Shown here one piece after another: positions 21,257-32,182 of a stretch of DNA of 64,000 nt. Made by a program: the position numbers and the translations under genes. The notes below the pieces were generated by a model. That model made no database searches. It saw only the letters and a program-made list of their open reading frames with translations, and had not been told where the DNA came from. This DNA is from Sophora flavescens (lineage: Eukaryota; Streptophyta; Magnoliopsida; Fabales; Fabaceae): positions 134,461,104-134,525,103 of the forward strand of contig CM061062.1 of assembly GCA_030762895.1 (NCBI GenBank), read 5' to 3'. The number at the start of each line of letters is the position of its first letter. The first letter of the stretch is position 1.

Positions 21257-23109
21257 ATGTCAGCATCCGACTATAGAAGAATTTCCCATGATGATCATGA
21301 AGCAAGAGATCACATTCCTATAATATGGATCAGGAATGTAGAAGAGAACAATGAAAATGATCCACTGAGACATGCGTGCAACTCAATTAGAGTTACCAAT
21401 GAAAGTGATCATGAGACTGAGACCATTGATACGACATGGGTCAATGGAAATTCCAATGTGCAACAAGAAACAAATACTGGGAAGCATGAGAAGAATAGAG
21501 GCAGAGGTCATTCTGCAGTTCCTGAGACTCCAAGTGCCACCTGGAATGAACTAGAAAAGGACAGTTTCATCCTTGGCTTGTATATATTTGGGAAGAAATT
21601 TGCTCATGTGAAAAACCTTGTTGGGACTAAGAATATGAATGATATTCAGTCATTCTATTATGGGAAGTTTTACAAGTCTGATGCATATCGAAGATGGCAT
21701 GAATGCAAAAAAATGAGAAGTCGAAAGTGCATTAATTATGGGCAAAAGATTTTCACAGGAGAAAGGCAAGAAGAACTGTTTTCACGTTTGCTACAAAATA
21801 TTTCGGTCAAATGCATCGATAAATTACATAAGGTATTGATTTAAATTCTTCCAAAGTTTATGTCCTTTTAATTCCATCATTGCCTACAATTTCTGTGTGA
21901 CTAACATACATTGCCAATTTATCTGAAATTTTCAATGTATGACCATTTTATCGTAATTGCTGCACCATTATATATCTTGAGAAGTCTTTGCATCATGGAC
22001 CTCGTTAGTTATTGCTAAAATCAAATTCAAATACTTGACAGGTGAACCAGAAATTTGTGGAGGAAGAAATGAATCTACAGGAATATGTTTTTACTTTGAA
22101 GGATGCAGTTGGGTTGAAGGCTCTTGTTGAGGCAGTTGGAATTCATAGGGGGAAGACTGTTAGTACTAATGCTAGTAAATCTACCAATGGTAAGGGAGTA
22201 TCACCTGACATGATTGGTACTGAAAATAACTCTTCAAAACAAGTGGTTTCAACAGGAAACATTGGTTCTACTAATCCATCTGCTGCCTCCAAGCACAAGA
22301 AGATAGACCTGTTGAGTAACGTGGTGCGAAGAGAAGCTATGAGGAGTCAGTCATTCCAGAGAGTGGAACCTGATATCACAAATTTTGTATTTCCTGTTGC
22401 GAAAAGAGGGAGGAGATCAAACAGCTTTAGTTGTGTAGACAGGGATTTCAACATCAACAGTTCTAGAATCTTTATGGTTCTAGGAGGAAAACCAGATAAG
22501 TCCAGTTCCATTCCTGACAAATCAAAGCCTTTCAAGAATTCAGATGCTAATATCTCTAAGGATCCAAGAGAAAGAAAAGAAAAGGCCACTAACCCCCTTT
22601 TGAAGTCAAATTTTACTGACAATGTTATTCAACATGAGACATTAGCAGATCCTTTGCATGTTCCCTTCTCCAACATCAGCAAAGAAGCTGTTGATGTAGC
22701 TAGTTCTTCTGGCACTGAGGATCAACATGAAGGCAAGGAGGAAGAGCATGACACGAAGGCAAGGAGGAAGGGCAGAAGAAGCCAACAACCCACAATAAAA
22801 GGGCTGGAAGCTTTGGCCAATGGATATCTAGACATAAATGCGAGGCGAAAAAGAAAGCTTCGCCTCCAGGACAATTTAATGCCAATGCCAAGAACTTCCC
22901 GAAGCACGCGTCCTAGAGTGGCTGGTGAGACTTCTCATAATGGTGTGCCAATGCTACCGGATTTCAGAAATGAGGGAAGAATAAATGTTGGATGTGATGC
23001 TAGTGGACATGGCAATGGTAAGGCTAGTGTGACATGTGCAGGATTTAAGTCTAGTGGTGGACATCGATGGCCAAGCTTTCGTGTTCCTGGCTCACCCGCG
23101 ATGAAATGA
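21257..23109 (+). CDS. SANT-domain nuclear protein (plant 'arginine-glutamic acid dipeptide repeat'-like family), 2 coding exons
   Basis: Coding exons 21257-21832 and 22042-23107 (stop TGA 23107-23109) join in phase across a 209-bp GT-AG intron (CATAAG|GTATTG ... TTGACAG|GTGAAC), giving 547 codons. Residues 94-146 form a SANT/Myb-like domain (ATWNELEKDSFILGLYIFGK, FYYGKFYKS, YRRWHEC), followed by QKIFTGERQEELFSRLL and, across the splice, EYVFTLKDAVGLKALVEAVG. The C-terminal third is basic, with likely nuclear-localisation clusters (ARRKGRR about 432-438, ARRKRK about 459-464) around a conserved-looking GLEALANGYLD. The order matches a plant SANT family annotated as arginine-glutamic acid dipeptide repeat-like, thought to act in chromatin regulation; the exact role is unknown. 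From memory, relatives are longer and carry a central block that is missing here. Upstream and in frame, a segment resembling the family N-terminus is interrupted by TGA at 21224-21226, so the start at 21257 may be secondary. It is the best gene in the window. Confidence 0.8.
21833..22041 (+). other. Intron of the SANT-domain gene
   Basis: GT at 21833-21834 and AG at 22040-22041 with an AT/T-rich interior. Splicing keeps the frame and restores a family-like sequence across the junction (LHK|VNQKF then EYVFTLKDAVG), which argues that the intron is real. Confidence 0.85.
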
Positions 23110-23904
23110 TACTTCTTTCCATAGTTTACTTTTTCTTGTCATGATAGTTAGAATTTCTTCTTGGGGATTAGACTTTTAAAGCTTGTCAATTCTGTTGTCA
23201 ACTGATCACAGAGGAAAGGAAAATGGAGCACTTGGTAGGGATTTTCCTATTTGGGCGTGTCTTCCTGGATGTATTCATGATGACTCAAATTATTCATCAT
23301 ATGTTGATGTATGAGATGGTTTTCATTCTCAGAATCATAGTTGGTGGTTATTTGGTGCTTGACTTTGCTGCTTTGATTTAAATTTCATCTGCCACTCTTA
23401 TTTATCTTTGCTAATGTTTAATGATTTAATGGAAAGCACTAACCTCCGAGAACCACAAGTGGTGAACAAGTTCTCGAAATAGCTTGTGCACTATGTTTTT
23501 TAACAAGGTTATGTCAAAACAACTCTTAAACACTTGGTGCAAGGCTGCAAGCTATAAGAGCTATATGAATCAGCAATATGTTAAGTTATTAAAAATACGT
23601 GCAAACTGCATTCAGAGAGGTTACAAGCCTTGGCTTGAGACTTGTGAGTTTCTTGGCTATACTTCTTAAGAGTACAACCAATAACCTTTTCCCAGTTTGT
23701 GTATACCAAATAGCTGTGTTTTTGTCCCGAGAGTTCAATACAAAGTAAAAACTTTGCACTGTTTTCCAACTTCGGAACATAAGTTTCAAGTATACAGACC
23801 CTAACGAAAGTATTCCTACCCTCTCCATTATTTTGTGAGTACAAAACCCACAATAAAAGTAATGTTTCATGCTAGCTAGCATTTAAAGTCTAGTTAAAAT
23901 GAAA
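23110..23904. other. 3' flank of the SANT gene
   Basis: Probably holds the 3' untranslated region in its first 200-350 bases. Minus-strand open frames at 23581-23882 overlap one another in different frames and show no motif, so they are not called. Confidence 0.4.
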
Positions 23905-24165
23905 GACAATGGTTACGGGAATGTTTTATTCTCATGCAAACTACATTCCTGGGAATCACATTCTCATGAATATTTTTTTCCTAACTTCACATATAGGAAT
24001 AGAGTTTTTCCAAGTTTATAACTACATCATTTACTAATTTTATTTTCAGGAATCTTTTATGCTTGAGAATACTTTTGTAAAACTTGTATCAAACATGGAA
24101 AACTTTTATTTCTATGCCAACATTTCCAGGAATATTTTTTTGGAACCTGTACCAAACACTACTTA
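23905..24165. repeat. Dispersed repeat related to the start of repeat A
   Basis: GGAATGTTTTATTCTCATGC and the following ATTCTCA-rich phrases resemble 16150-16200. It ends with CCTGTACCAAACACT, which is the inverse of the kind of terminal phrase seen at 16139-16156. It could be a small DNA transposon relic. No target duplication was defined. Confidence 0.4.
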
Positions 24166-24244
24166 AAGAAAAACTCAAATTTGCATAATTTGGTGGAATG
24201 CAATGAAACCCTTTGTCGATAAAATTTATTATTAACTTGTTAAG

Positions 24245-24450
24245 GATATTTCATAGACCTCGAAGGCACAATGCATTACACATGAGTGATTGGTCCTAAC
24301 TGAAGTGGATTGTGCCCTCAGATGAACTTTACTTATAAGGTTAGGATTCGAATCCTGTAATCATCACGTTAAGGAAAACTTTACCTAATCATCACCCCGA
24401 CCCGAGGGTTAATCACACAGTTATGTCTTTGGAGATAGTCGGTAAAAAAA
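24245..24450 (+). mobile_element. SINE-like unit
   Basis: Contains a good polymerase III B-box-like sequence, GGATTCGAATCCTG (24342-24358), and ends in an A-rich tail (GTCGGTAAAAAAAAGG near 24450). The expected A box upstream is weak and no flanking duplication was recognised. The 3' part is copied at 24621-24690. Confidence 0.45.
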
Positions 24451-24840
24451 AGGCTTAATAGTTTTCATCGAATATTTAACTTTCAAAAGAATTCAAGAGA
24501 AACGCTTGACAGCTTTAACCATTAAATTCTTTCTTTTATTTTAATGTTTAACTTTATTAATTTTGAACAAATGAAACGTCAAGCATTTTCATGTTCAAGC
24601 ATTTTAGAGTCTACATAACCATCACCCCCAGCCCAAGGGTTAGTCACATAATTATGTCTTTGGAGATATCCGATTAAAAAAAAGGCTAAAGTTTTTAATA
24701 GTTTTCACTCAAGAAGTGAAGAGAAATGCTTGACAGCTTTAATCATTAATTGCTTTTTCATTTTAATGCTTAAATTTAGTAATTTGAACAAATGAAACGT
24801 GCGTTTTCATGCTCAAGCATTTTGAATTCATGCCTTATTC
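24391..24840. repeat. Tandem duplication, about 230-bp unit, two copies
   Basis: ATCACCCC(C)(G/A)(A/G)CCC(G/A)AGGGTTA at 24391 recurs at 24621. Both copies continue through TTATGTCTTTGGAGATA, the A run, GCTTGACAGCTTTAA and ATGAAACGT. The copies are somewhat diverged, so the duplication is not recent. Confidence 0.8.
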
Positions 24841-25285
24841 ATGTTTTAAAGTGAAAGAGCCTATGAACCACAACTCACATGACAAATCTCTTGGTTGTCG
24901 TGATCACGAGGTTTTGAACAATGCATCACAATTCACTCCCCATTTCCTAATTCTCGCTCGCTGTCCGGCCCTTTCTTGATCCCACCCATAGTGATATGAC
25001 CTCTCTGGATCACAAACATAAAAGTAATAATAAAAATAGAATAGGCACTTTGGCATATTAATAAATATATTATTAAAAAAACTATTTAAGACTGATCATT
25101 TTCTTTAAAGATTTTTCAGGAGTATGGTATGTATGTATTCTTGACAAATTCATTGACAATCATCTTATTGACTTGGTAAGCTTAAATCTTATATTATATC
25201 ACTTCAATAAAATTAATGGTTATTTCATATAACGAATATTGATCAACTATAAACATTTGAATAAGGAAAACAAAACATTGAAAAA
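24841..25285. other. Unassigned intergenic stretch
   Basis: AT-rich sequence without a supported gene, repeat end or motif. Confidence 0.5.
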
Positions 25286-25658
25286 TTGTATTCCTGCCTC
25301 ACCTTTTCAGGAATGTCAAAATATATATGATACTAAATGCAAACCTGATGGTTAGTCTAATCTTCTCGTGGATTCTATGTCATTAATGTTGTATATATTT
25401 TTTCAATAAAAAATTGCATATGAAGTTATTAATTTTAATGTTACGTTTATCATATCCATTATACACATATCCAGGCATACCGTATAATATAAAAATTTTA
25501 AAACTTAAAAATTAAACCTTTGTAGAATGATACTGCTTCCAAATTAGTTTTTAAAAGACACCTAATAATTAAGCATTCGATATATAGATTACAGATTTAA
25601 ACCTTTGCCAAAAACGGATAATGTAAGATTTATAGGATTAATGTTGTCAAAATGAACC
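25286..25658. repeat. Dispersed repeat, copy B
   Basis: Direct-orientation relative of 16140-16780 without the SINE and without the microsatellite expansion. It is cut at its right end by the LTR that starts at 25659 (TGTGACTCCC). Confidence 0.6.
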
Positions 25659-26915
25659 TGTGACTCCCTCTACCCCGCATGTATTCATAACACGTAAGAG
25701 CGATAAAAAAAAGAAAGAAAGAGAACACATGCATATTATATAATAATAATAAAACCACGGTAGAGGTTACCACATTGTAACAAAATCTCAACACGGAAAA
25801 ATAAAACATGTTTTTAAAAAGAAACACGTAACAAACATAACGAAACCCAACCCAATGTCACATTATGGAGCTGGTATAACCATAGTCCGAAACATCTCGG
25901 ATAAACAACATAAACTAAGAAATCATAGGCTACGAGTAGAGGTTCCTCAGAGTCACTCCTCATGAAGTTGCTCACCGTCCTCTGCATAACCAAAAAGATA
26001 CATGCAAAGCAAACAACAAAGACGAGGAGTAAGAAACATGTATAAAACATAATGGCATGGAAGCAGTTAGCAAGATGAGCATTCATCATATATACATAGC
26101 ATATCAAAACATAATAACATCTAGCATATAAACGTCATTCGCATCATCTCAAACAAAGTATGCTATGCGATGCATCACTACTACTCCGTTATGCACTTGG
26201 ATCCAATCTAACTAAGAATGTCAACTGCAGAGTTATATATCCACATTGGCCATTAAGCACCACCATCGGCAGTCCACCAAACCATGGTGAACCCCTTGGA
26301 TAGCCGATGCCCCCAGATTCACCTAACTCCGATGAATCACCAAGGTGACACGACCCCTATGTTGAACATCCCCACTAACATCTCCGATCCGTGAATGTAT
26401 GAGCAACACTACACATAATCAAACAATTGCCACCTCTGCTTGGGCTACTAGGCCACCCAAGTTTTATCACCATCAACACCTCGACCACTTGGCATCGAGG
26501 CCCCCTTGGCCACTAGGCTACCAAGGTTCAACCTTATCTTTTAATCTTTAATATTTTAATTTGATTTAACACTCTGGCCAATAAGCACCAGATCAACACC
26601 TCGACCACTTGGCATCGAGGCCCCCTTGGCCACTAGGTTACCAAGTTACAACATCAACAACACCTTGACTACTAAGCATCAAGGCCCCATTGGCCACTAG
26701 GCTACCAAGGTACAACCACGTGCGGTAACACATCGTTACCATCTTAACATCTTATCGCTAGTTATTTATTTATCTTCATTGAGTCTTCTAGCTTGTCTTT
26801 ACTTCGTTTGGTGTCTTATTACATCATTGAGGACATTTGGGGTGAAACACCCCTGTTTCTATTTCTGCATTCTATTCTATCTAGGGGAGCATGGTCGTGC
26901 TTCCCCCAACAAAGT
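25659..26915 (-). repeat. Fragment of a Tekay-like LTR
   Basis: Starts TGTGACTCCCTCTACCCCGC at the point where repeat B breaks off, followed by AACACGTAAGAGCG, reminiscent of the TGTAACACCCC...ACGTAACACATGCGG start of the other large LTRs. It carries a tandem array (26465-26716) in a similar position. It is truncated at 26916, where the Athila-like LTR begins. Hydrophobic minus-strand open frames at 25630-26107 are not accepted as genes. Confidence 0.5.
26465..26716. repeat. Three imperfect repeats of about 65 bp
   Basis: Units contain ATCAACACCTCGACCACTTG, GCATCGAGGCCCCCTTGGCC and ACTAGGCTACCAAGG. They begin near 26472, 26592 and 26653. A related phrase is at 26258-26290. Confidence 0.75.
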
Positions 26916-28391
26916 TGTTGTGCAAAATGTGCAATGTGCAAGTATACACAATCAAACAAGTGATATAATGATAAAAGATCGTTCCCACAAGGATTGTAGG
27001 GTAATTTTTAAAGTTTTAAAGTGGTTAATCCAGTTAGGAAACTTTGGGTGCAAATAAATTCACAAGACAAGTAGCAAAAGTAAATGGAATATTTTGATTT
27101 TTAGCAAATTATAGATGACTTAATAAAGGTAAAACTAAGTGACTTGTAAGGTGTGTGGTTGTTTAATGGAAATTATATAGGAATAGAATCACTTATAAAT
27201 CCTGTGATGTCAAACATGCTCTCAAATGTTGCAGCAATGGTTCCAGAGAAGAAAAGCTGATGTGTTTTCCAACACTTTTTAAGGCAAGTTTCATTAAATG
27301 TTTTTATTCCTAGGCCCAAATTAATCACGCTTATATGCAATTAAAATATCTTAGCTAACCTATGAGCTTGAATGAATATTCCTATTCAATTCAAGGTGAA
27401 ATAATTTCCCAATTAAATACTCAACTCATATTAACTCAAGGGTTCCATTTATTAATGTCTTCCAACATTAATAAACTTGGGCTGTTTAAATAAGTTGATC
27501 ACTCTCATTTTCCAGCACTTAACATGCAAATCACTTGGTTAAATTACTGCAAATAAATTTCACATGTACTTCATCACATTCATTATAAGATCATCACATT
27601 CCTAGCTCAAGAAATTTAGCTCATGATGGAAATGAAAATGAATAAAAACATATTATGAAATAAGGTAAATGATAGATCCATTACAAGCTGGAAGTTTCAC
27701 TAAGAGAGAAGGTTAAAAGCTGAAGACTAAGTCACCACGCCTTTCCAAGCTTGGCTCCCAATTCTCCCAGCTTCCTCTTTTCCCTTCTTGGCTAAGCTTC
27801 ACAATTGGCTTGTAATTTTTGTGGTAAGTTAAGACTCTCTAAAAGCAAGTCTCCCTCTGGCGGCGTGCAAAACATCTATTTATATTGACTTCCTTAGGGT
27901 CAAAACCCTTCACTCGTGTGGTATCCTACCTAAGGAGACCATAAAGTAACAATAAGACAAAACTTGTCCCCTTGGGCCCTATAAAGAATATTTGTATTGA
28001 TTCATTCCCTGGCCCAAATGAAAAGGTACAAATGACAAGGCAATCTGTCCTAATTCATCCACACGAGTGGTGAGAAGATCTCATGGGTCCCTCTTCTTAA
28101 AAAGCCAGCTTCTATTAGTCTTGGTCCTTCTTTAGTTGACATCTGACTCTCAGCTAAGGCTGCAGCATTCCAAAGCAGTGCTACCAGCTCCTTTCAATCC
28201 AGCTCTTAACTTCCAGTTATTACACACAGCTCAAAAACACCATTAAACATGCTATTTACAGACTCTATATTGCCTCCAAACATAACATGAAATTAAATGA
28301 CTTTAACATAAAATCTATCCCAATTTATTCCTTATTAACTAGATTAAAGACTCCAAATAGGATAGATAACCTTTATTTCTAAAGGTTATCA
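26916..28391 (-). repeat. 3' LTR of Athila-1 (1476 bp)
   Basis: The + strand runs from TGTTGTGCAAAATGTGC to AAAGGTTATCA; in element orientation it is TGATAACC...GCACAACA. Its first 311 bases match 42816-43126. In element orientation it is preceded by a polypurine tract. Confidence 0.9.
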
Positions 28392-29705
28392 CACCCCAAA
28401 CTTGAACTGTTACTTGTCCTCAAGTAATGGCAAAGGATTCAAAGATGGAAAAATAGCATGTCACAATCAGCACAAGACAGAAACAAGCATCAACTATTTT
28501 GGTTATAATCTCAACCTTGCATCAAATCCCTTTGTTCCTTACTTCCTCAAAACTTTCTTTTTCGTGTCTCTTAAGGAGATGAGTGTAACTCAGCCTAAAC
28601 AGTGAGTGTGTGATCCAGAGTGATCTTTGAAATTGGAGTCAACTTAGACTTTCAATCAGCCTTCATCACCTGAAATCACCTTTCAGCCTCTTTGCATCAA
28701 ACAAAATGAATTAAAGAGCCAACCATAGTTCAAGCATCTTAGTCTAGGAATAAAGAGCAGCTCTCATTCAGATTCATATTTGCAACTCTAGCTCTCAAAA
28801 TCTCTCAGAATCTGGGTTCACTCATCATCACTTCATATGCTTCTTCTATTATAAGCTTGACAAGCTTCTAACTAAGTAATACATTATCAAAACTACGCAC
28901 TGCCAGAGGACTTTTATTTGGCTGTAATGTGGCTAAGGTAGGGGTGGAAGACAATTTTGGGGGAGAGGCTTTGACCAGGTGGAGACAAAGGTGCTTTTAT
29001 TTTCTATTTGATCCACATTTCCTTGATGTTCCATTCCTGCAATTGATTCCAGATTTTCACATTATAGGAAGCTGCCCCCCCCTTTTTTTTTTTAATAATT
29101 GAATTTAAGAAACTGTAACTGCCTTATTTAACAATCCTTTTATTCACATCATATTACTTTCCAGGCAGCACCCCCAAACTTATATCAGGGCATCTTCTTG
29201 TGAAAAGCACAGTTGGCTCCACCTAGCATGGGGTAGTTGTTGTTTTTCTAGTTTATAGGCTTGTACCTTGGCTTTGTCACAGAAGAACATGCTTTGGGCT
29301 CAAGGGGCTTCAAAACAAGGTTTTCACTTTCATGTAGGCCATTTAAGCTAAACTGGGATCGTGAAAAACAAATTAAAAATGCCTCAAGCAAAAATGTGCA
29401 CAACAATGACATGTAAAGCTAATCAGAAACAAATCAAACCTTATAGAAGAACACACATGAGTGGAACACTTAATTGCAATAACTGCTGAGGCTCAAAATC
29501 TCTCAGGTATTTTATTTCTCTCTTTCCTCACATTGCTATCCTATGGTTAGCACTTTCAGTCACTTGTTCTTTGAATTTTGGTTAGATTAGTGGTCATAGA
29601 ATTAGGCATCTCTTCCCTCTAGAGTTTTCTCATCTTCCCAAGCTCTCTGGGGTATTGTGCAATGAGTGCCAAATTCCACACCCCTCCTCAAAGACAAGTT
29701 TATTA

Positions 29706-29783
<78 letters not shown>

Positions 29784-30190
29784 CATTATTATTATTATTA
29801 ACACAAGGGATTTCCACAAAGCAAGATCAAAGACACCAAAAGCTACTATTGCTACTTTTCATTAAATATTTCAAAACAGTACAACCAATTCCAATCCCTC
29901 CCCCAAACTTTAGATTGCTCCTCGGAGTTATCTAAAAGTTAAAGTTATGGGATTGGTTGGTAAAATTGCTAATTGGACATTCAAAATAAGATAGATATCC
30001 CAACCATTACAAAGGACTCCTAACATAACAACTAAACATGGACACAAACAAGACAATCAAGACACAAACATAAAAGCAAAATAAAAGACAAGGTTCATAA
30101 TTATCAGGGTAGTGATGCTGCAACATTGTGGTGCATGGCTGCTTTGTCAAATATTCTTCAAACGAGAGTTGAGCCTCCTATTCTCAAAGT
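28392..30190 (-). other. 3' spacer of Athila-1 with polypurine tracts
   Basis: In element orientation CAAGTTTGGGGTG (28404-28392) directly precedes the LTR and is the plus-strand primer tract. Similar purine tracts occur at about 29168-29180 and 29894-29908. The region is otherwise non-coding apart from the ATT microsatellite. Confidence 0.75.
29708..29800. repeat. (ATT)n microsatellite
   Basis: About 30 ATT units with a single ATC interruption near 29782. Poly-Asn, poly-Ile and poly-Leu open frames across it are artefacts. Confidence 0.98.
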
Positions 30191-31642
30191 TCACCATCTG
30201 CTGTAGAGTTCTTTTGCCAGTTCCTTGGTGATGGCCACTTCTTCATCTTCAGGAATGGGGGTAGCTTGCTCTTCAGAAATAGGGTTTGCTTGTGTTGCTT
30301 TAGCCTTGGTCTTCTTCACAGGCTTATGAGACTGAGTGGATTTAGAATGAGTTTCTTGCTCAGAAAATGTCACCCCACTACTCCCAGCTGCACCCTTTTT
30401 GGGTTTCCTAATGTGTTTGGGTTGCTGAGGCTCCTTGCCTTTCTTTGATATGGCAGTGTTTTGAACTTGAGAGGGTGGAGGGGGATACCAATCCATTGAG
30501 TCTTCTTCATTTTCAGGTTCAACAGTGGGTGGGGTAGGTTCAGGAGTTGGAGTGGAAGGTGTAGTTGTCCTTTCAAAAGGAAAAGGGGCTAGTAATCCCT
30601 TGGGAAATGGAGGTGGGGTAACCATCAAATTGAGATGATCAATTCTACTGATCTTTCTCTGCCATTGATACTTATTGTTAGAAAAATCATATTACTATCT
30701 CTGCTGGTGTATTTTATATTTCACCATCTCAGTTAACTGATCAAATTTCTTCTCTAATTCTTCATTGTCTCTTGAGGGTTGAGCTTGCTGGTTCTGAGGC
30801 TTTGAAGCAGTAAATCTGTTAATGGCTTTGACATTCAGAATGCCCTTATTCACCATAATTTCTTCCCCTTCAAATACTTCCACTCCATTTCTGATGCACA
30901 ACTCAGTGATGAGAGATGAGAAGAACAACCTGTTGTTTCCCTTAAATGCACACTCATAGATTTACTTCTCAATGATCAGCCCCACATTTATCTTCTTGCC
31001 ACTTAGAATACAGCTCACTATTACCAATCTATCTTTGTCCACAGTTTCTAGATGAGTGGTTGGTAAAAGTCTGTGGCGCACAAAATGATGCCAAACCTTG
31101 GCCAAGGGTTTCAGTGCTGGCCTAGTAATCTTCCAGGTACTGTCTCCTGCTTCATCAAGCCATGTGGTGCCTTCCACAGTCAACTCTTTCATCATGGTGT
31201 TAAGCTCCACCTCAAATTTTCCCCAGCAAATCTTGATATTCAACTTCTTCAGATTCCCATCCCCACCTCAGATTAATAGACTTAGGTGAAAAGCTCACCT
31301 TGATTCCTCTCACCATTGAGTGGCTCAGGTTAGTTGAGGTGATGTTGGAATAGAACTATTGGACCAAAGGGACAACATGGGTTCTCATATGAGCCGCAAA
31401 TTTCTTCCAGTTGTTGAGAGTAATAATCTGAGCTACTTCAGGGGTAAGGCCATAGTTGGGCTCCTTCTTGATAGCAAAACCTAACTCCAAATGAAGTTGT
31501 CTTTCTTTGATTTCCTTGTCAAATCAAGCCTTAGCTTCAGCATCCTTGAAAATCTTAGGTGTGTCAGACTCAGAGTCAGACATCACCACTGGGTTCTTGC
31601 CTTGACTCCCATTGTCTTTTGCCTCGCCATTGTAGCACCTAT
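30191..31642 (-). pseudogene. Env-position ORF of Athila-1 ('putative plant transposon protein' type)
   Basis: A possible start ATG (MARQKT) lies at 31642-31640, followed by stops and frame changes. The best-preserved part (31243-30695) reads AKVWHHFVRHRLLPTTHL, DRLVIVSCILSGKKINVG and, after a stop, LFFSSLITELCIRNGVEV. This is the pattern of the plant-transposon domain found downstream of integrase in Athila-type elements (Pfam 'Putative plant transposon protein', from memory). The C-terminal part (30628-30191) is Pro/Lys/Ser-rich and low in complexity. The function is unknown; the position equals env of retroviruses but I see no clear signal peptide or fusion segment. Confidence 0.65.
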
Positions 31643-32182
31643 GGGATTGTGAAGAGGTAAGGGTAGGTGAAAGGAAAATTGTTTTCTAGGGTTGTGGAGA
31701 AGGGATGAGTGGTCAGAGAAAAGTGTGGAATGTGAGTGTGGGTGTACGGTTATAAAAAGGTAAGGAAGAGATGTTATTGGGAGAGTGGGTGGTTTATGGG
31801 GAAATGGCAGAGAGTAAAGATGGTTGCAGGTGTCGGTTACGTGGGAGAGAAGGGAAATGTTAGAATTGCATTTAATGGGGGGATGAGTCTAATTTCTCCC
31901 ACAAAATTGCAATTGATCGTTGCACCCAGCTCTGACCTATGGGATTTGGGCCTTTTTTTCTCCAGTGGCAGCCCAATAAGCCTGTGAACCTTGGGCCATT
32001 AGCATCCCACCCCCAAATCCTGATAACTCTTTTACCCTGCTAACACTGCACCACACTAACTAAAGATAACAGATTACCAAAAATAAAATAATCTAAAATA
32101 TCAAAACAAGAAAATTAAACTCTGGGCTGCCTCCCAGTAGTGCTTGGTTTAAGAGTCCTCAGCCTGACTTTGAAGCCAAATG
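31643..32182 (-). other. Spacer between integrase and env-position ORF
   Basis: In element orientation the pol frame ends and is followed by the phrase LGGSPEF, equivalent to the LGRQPxx tail seen after pol in Athila elements. The rest is non-coding leader for the 3' ORF. Confidence 0.6.

Noticed and set aside
23581..23882. Two overlapping minus-strand open frames downstream of the SANT gene
   Set aside because: Different frames over the same DNA, no motif, probably chance in a 3' flank.
24342..24358. Possible tRNA gene from the B-box-like sequence
   Set aside because: No cloverleaf can be drawn around it; the A-rich tail fits a SINE-like unit instead.
25630..26107. Two hydrophobic minus-strand open frames resembling membrane proteins
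   Set aside because: They lie at the border and inside an LTR fragment, overlap, and have no recognisable family.
29602..29935. Poly-Asn, poly-Ile and poly-Leu open frames
   Set aside because: They are translations of the ATT triplet microsatellite on both strands and have no conserved flanks.
31736..31987. Plus-strand open frame with Trp/Gly-rich start
   Set aside because: Antisense to the spacer between integrase and the env-position ORF; no motif.
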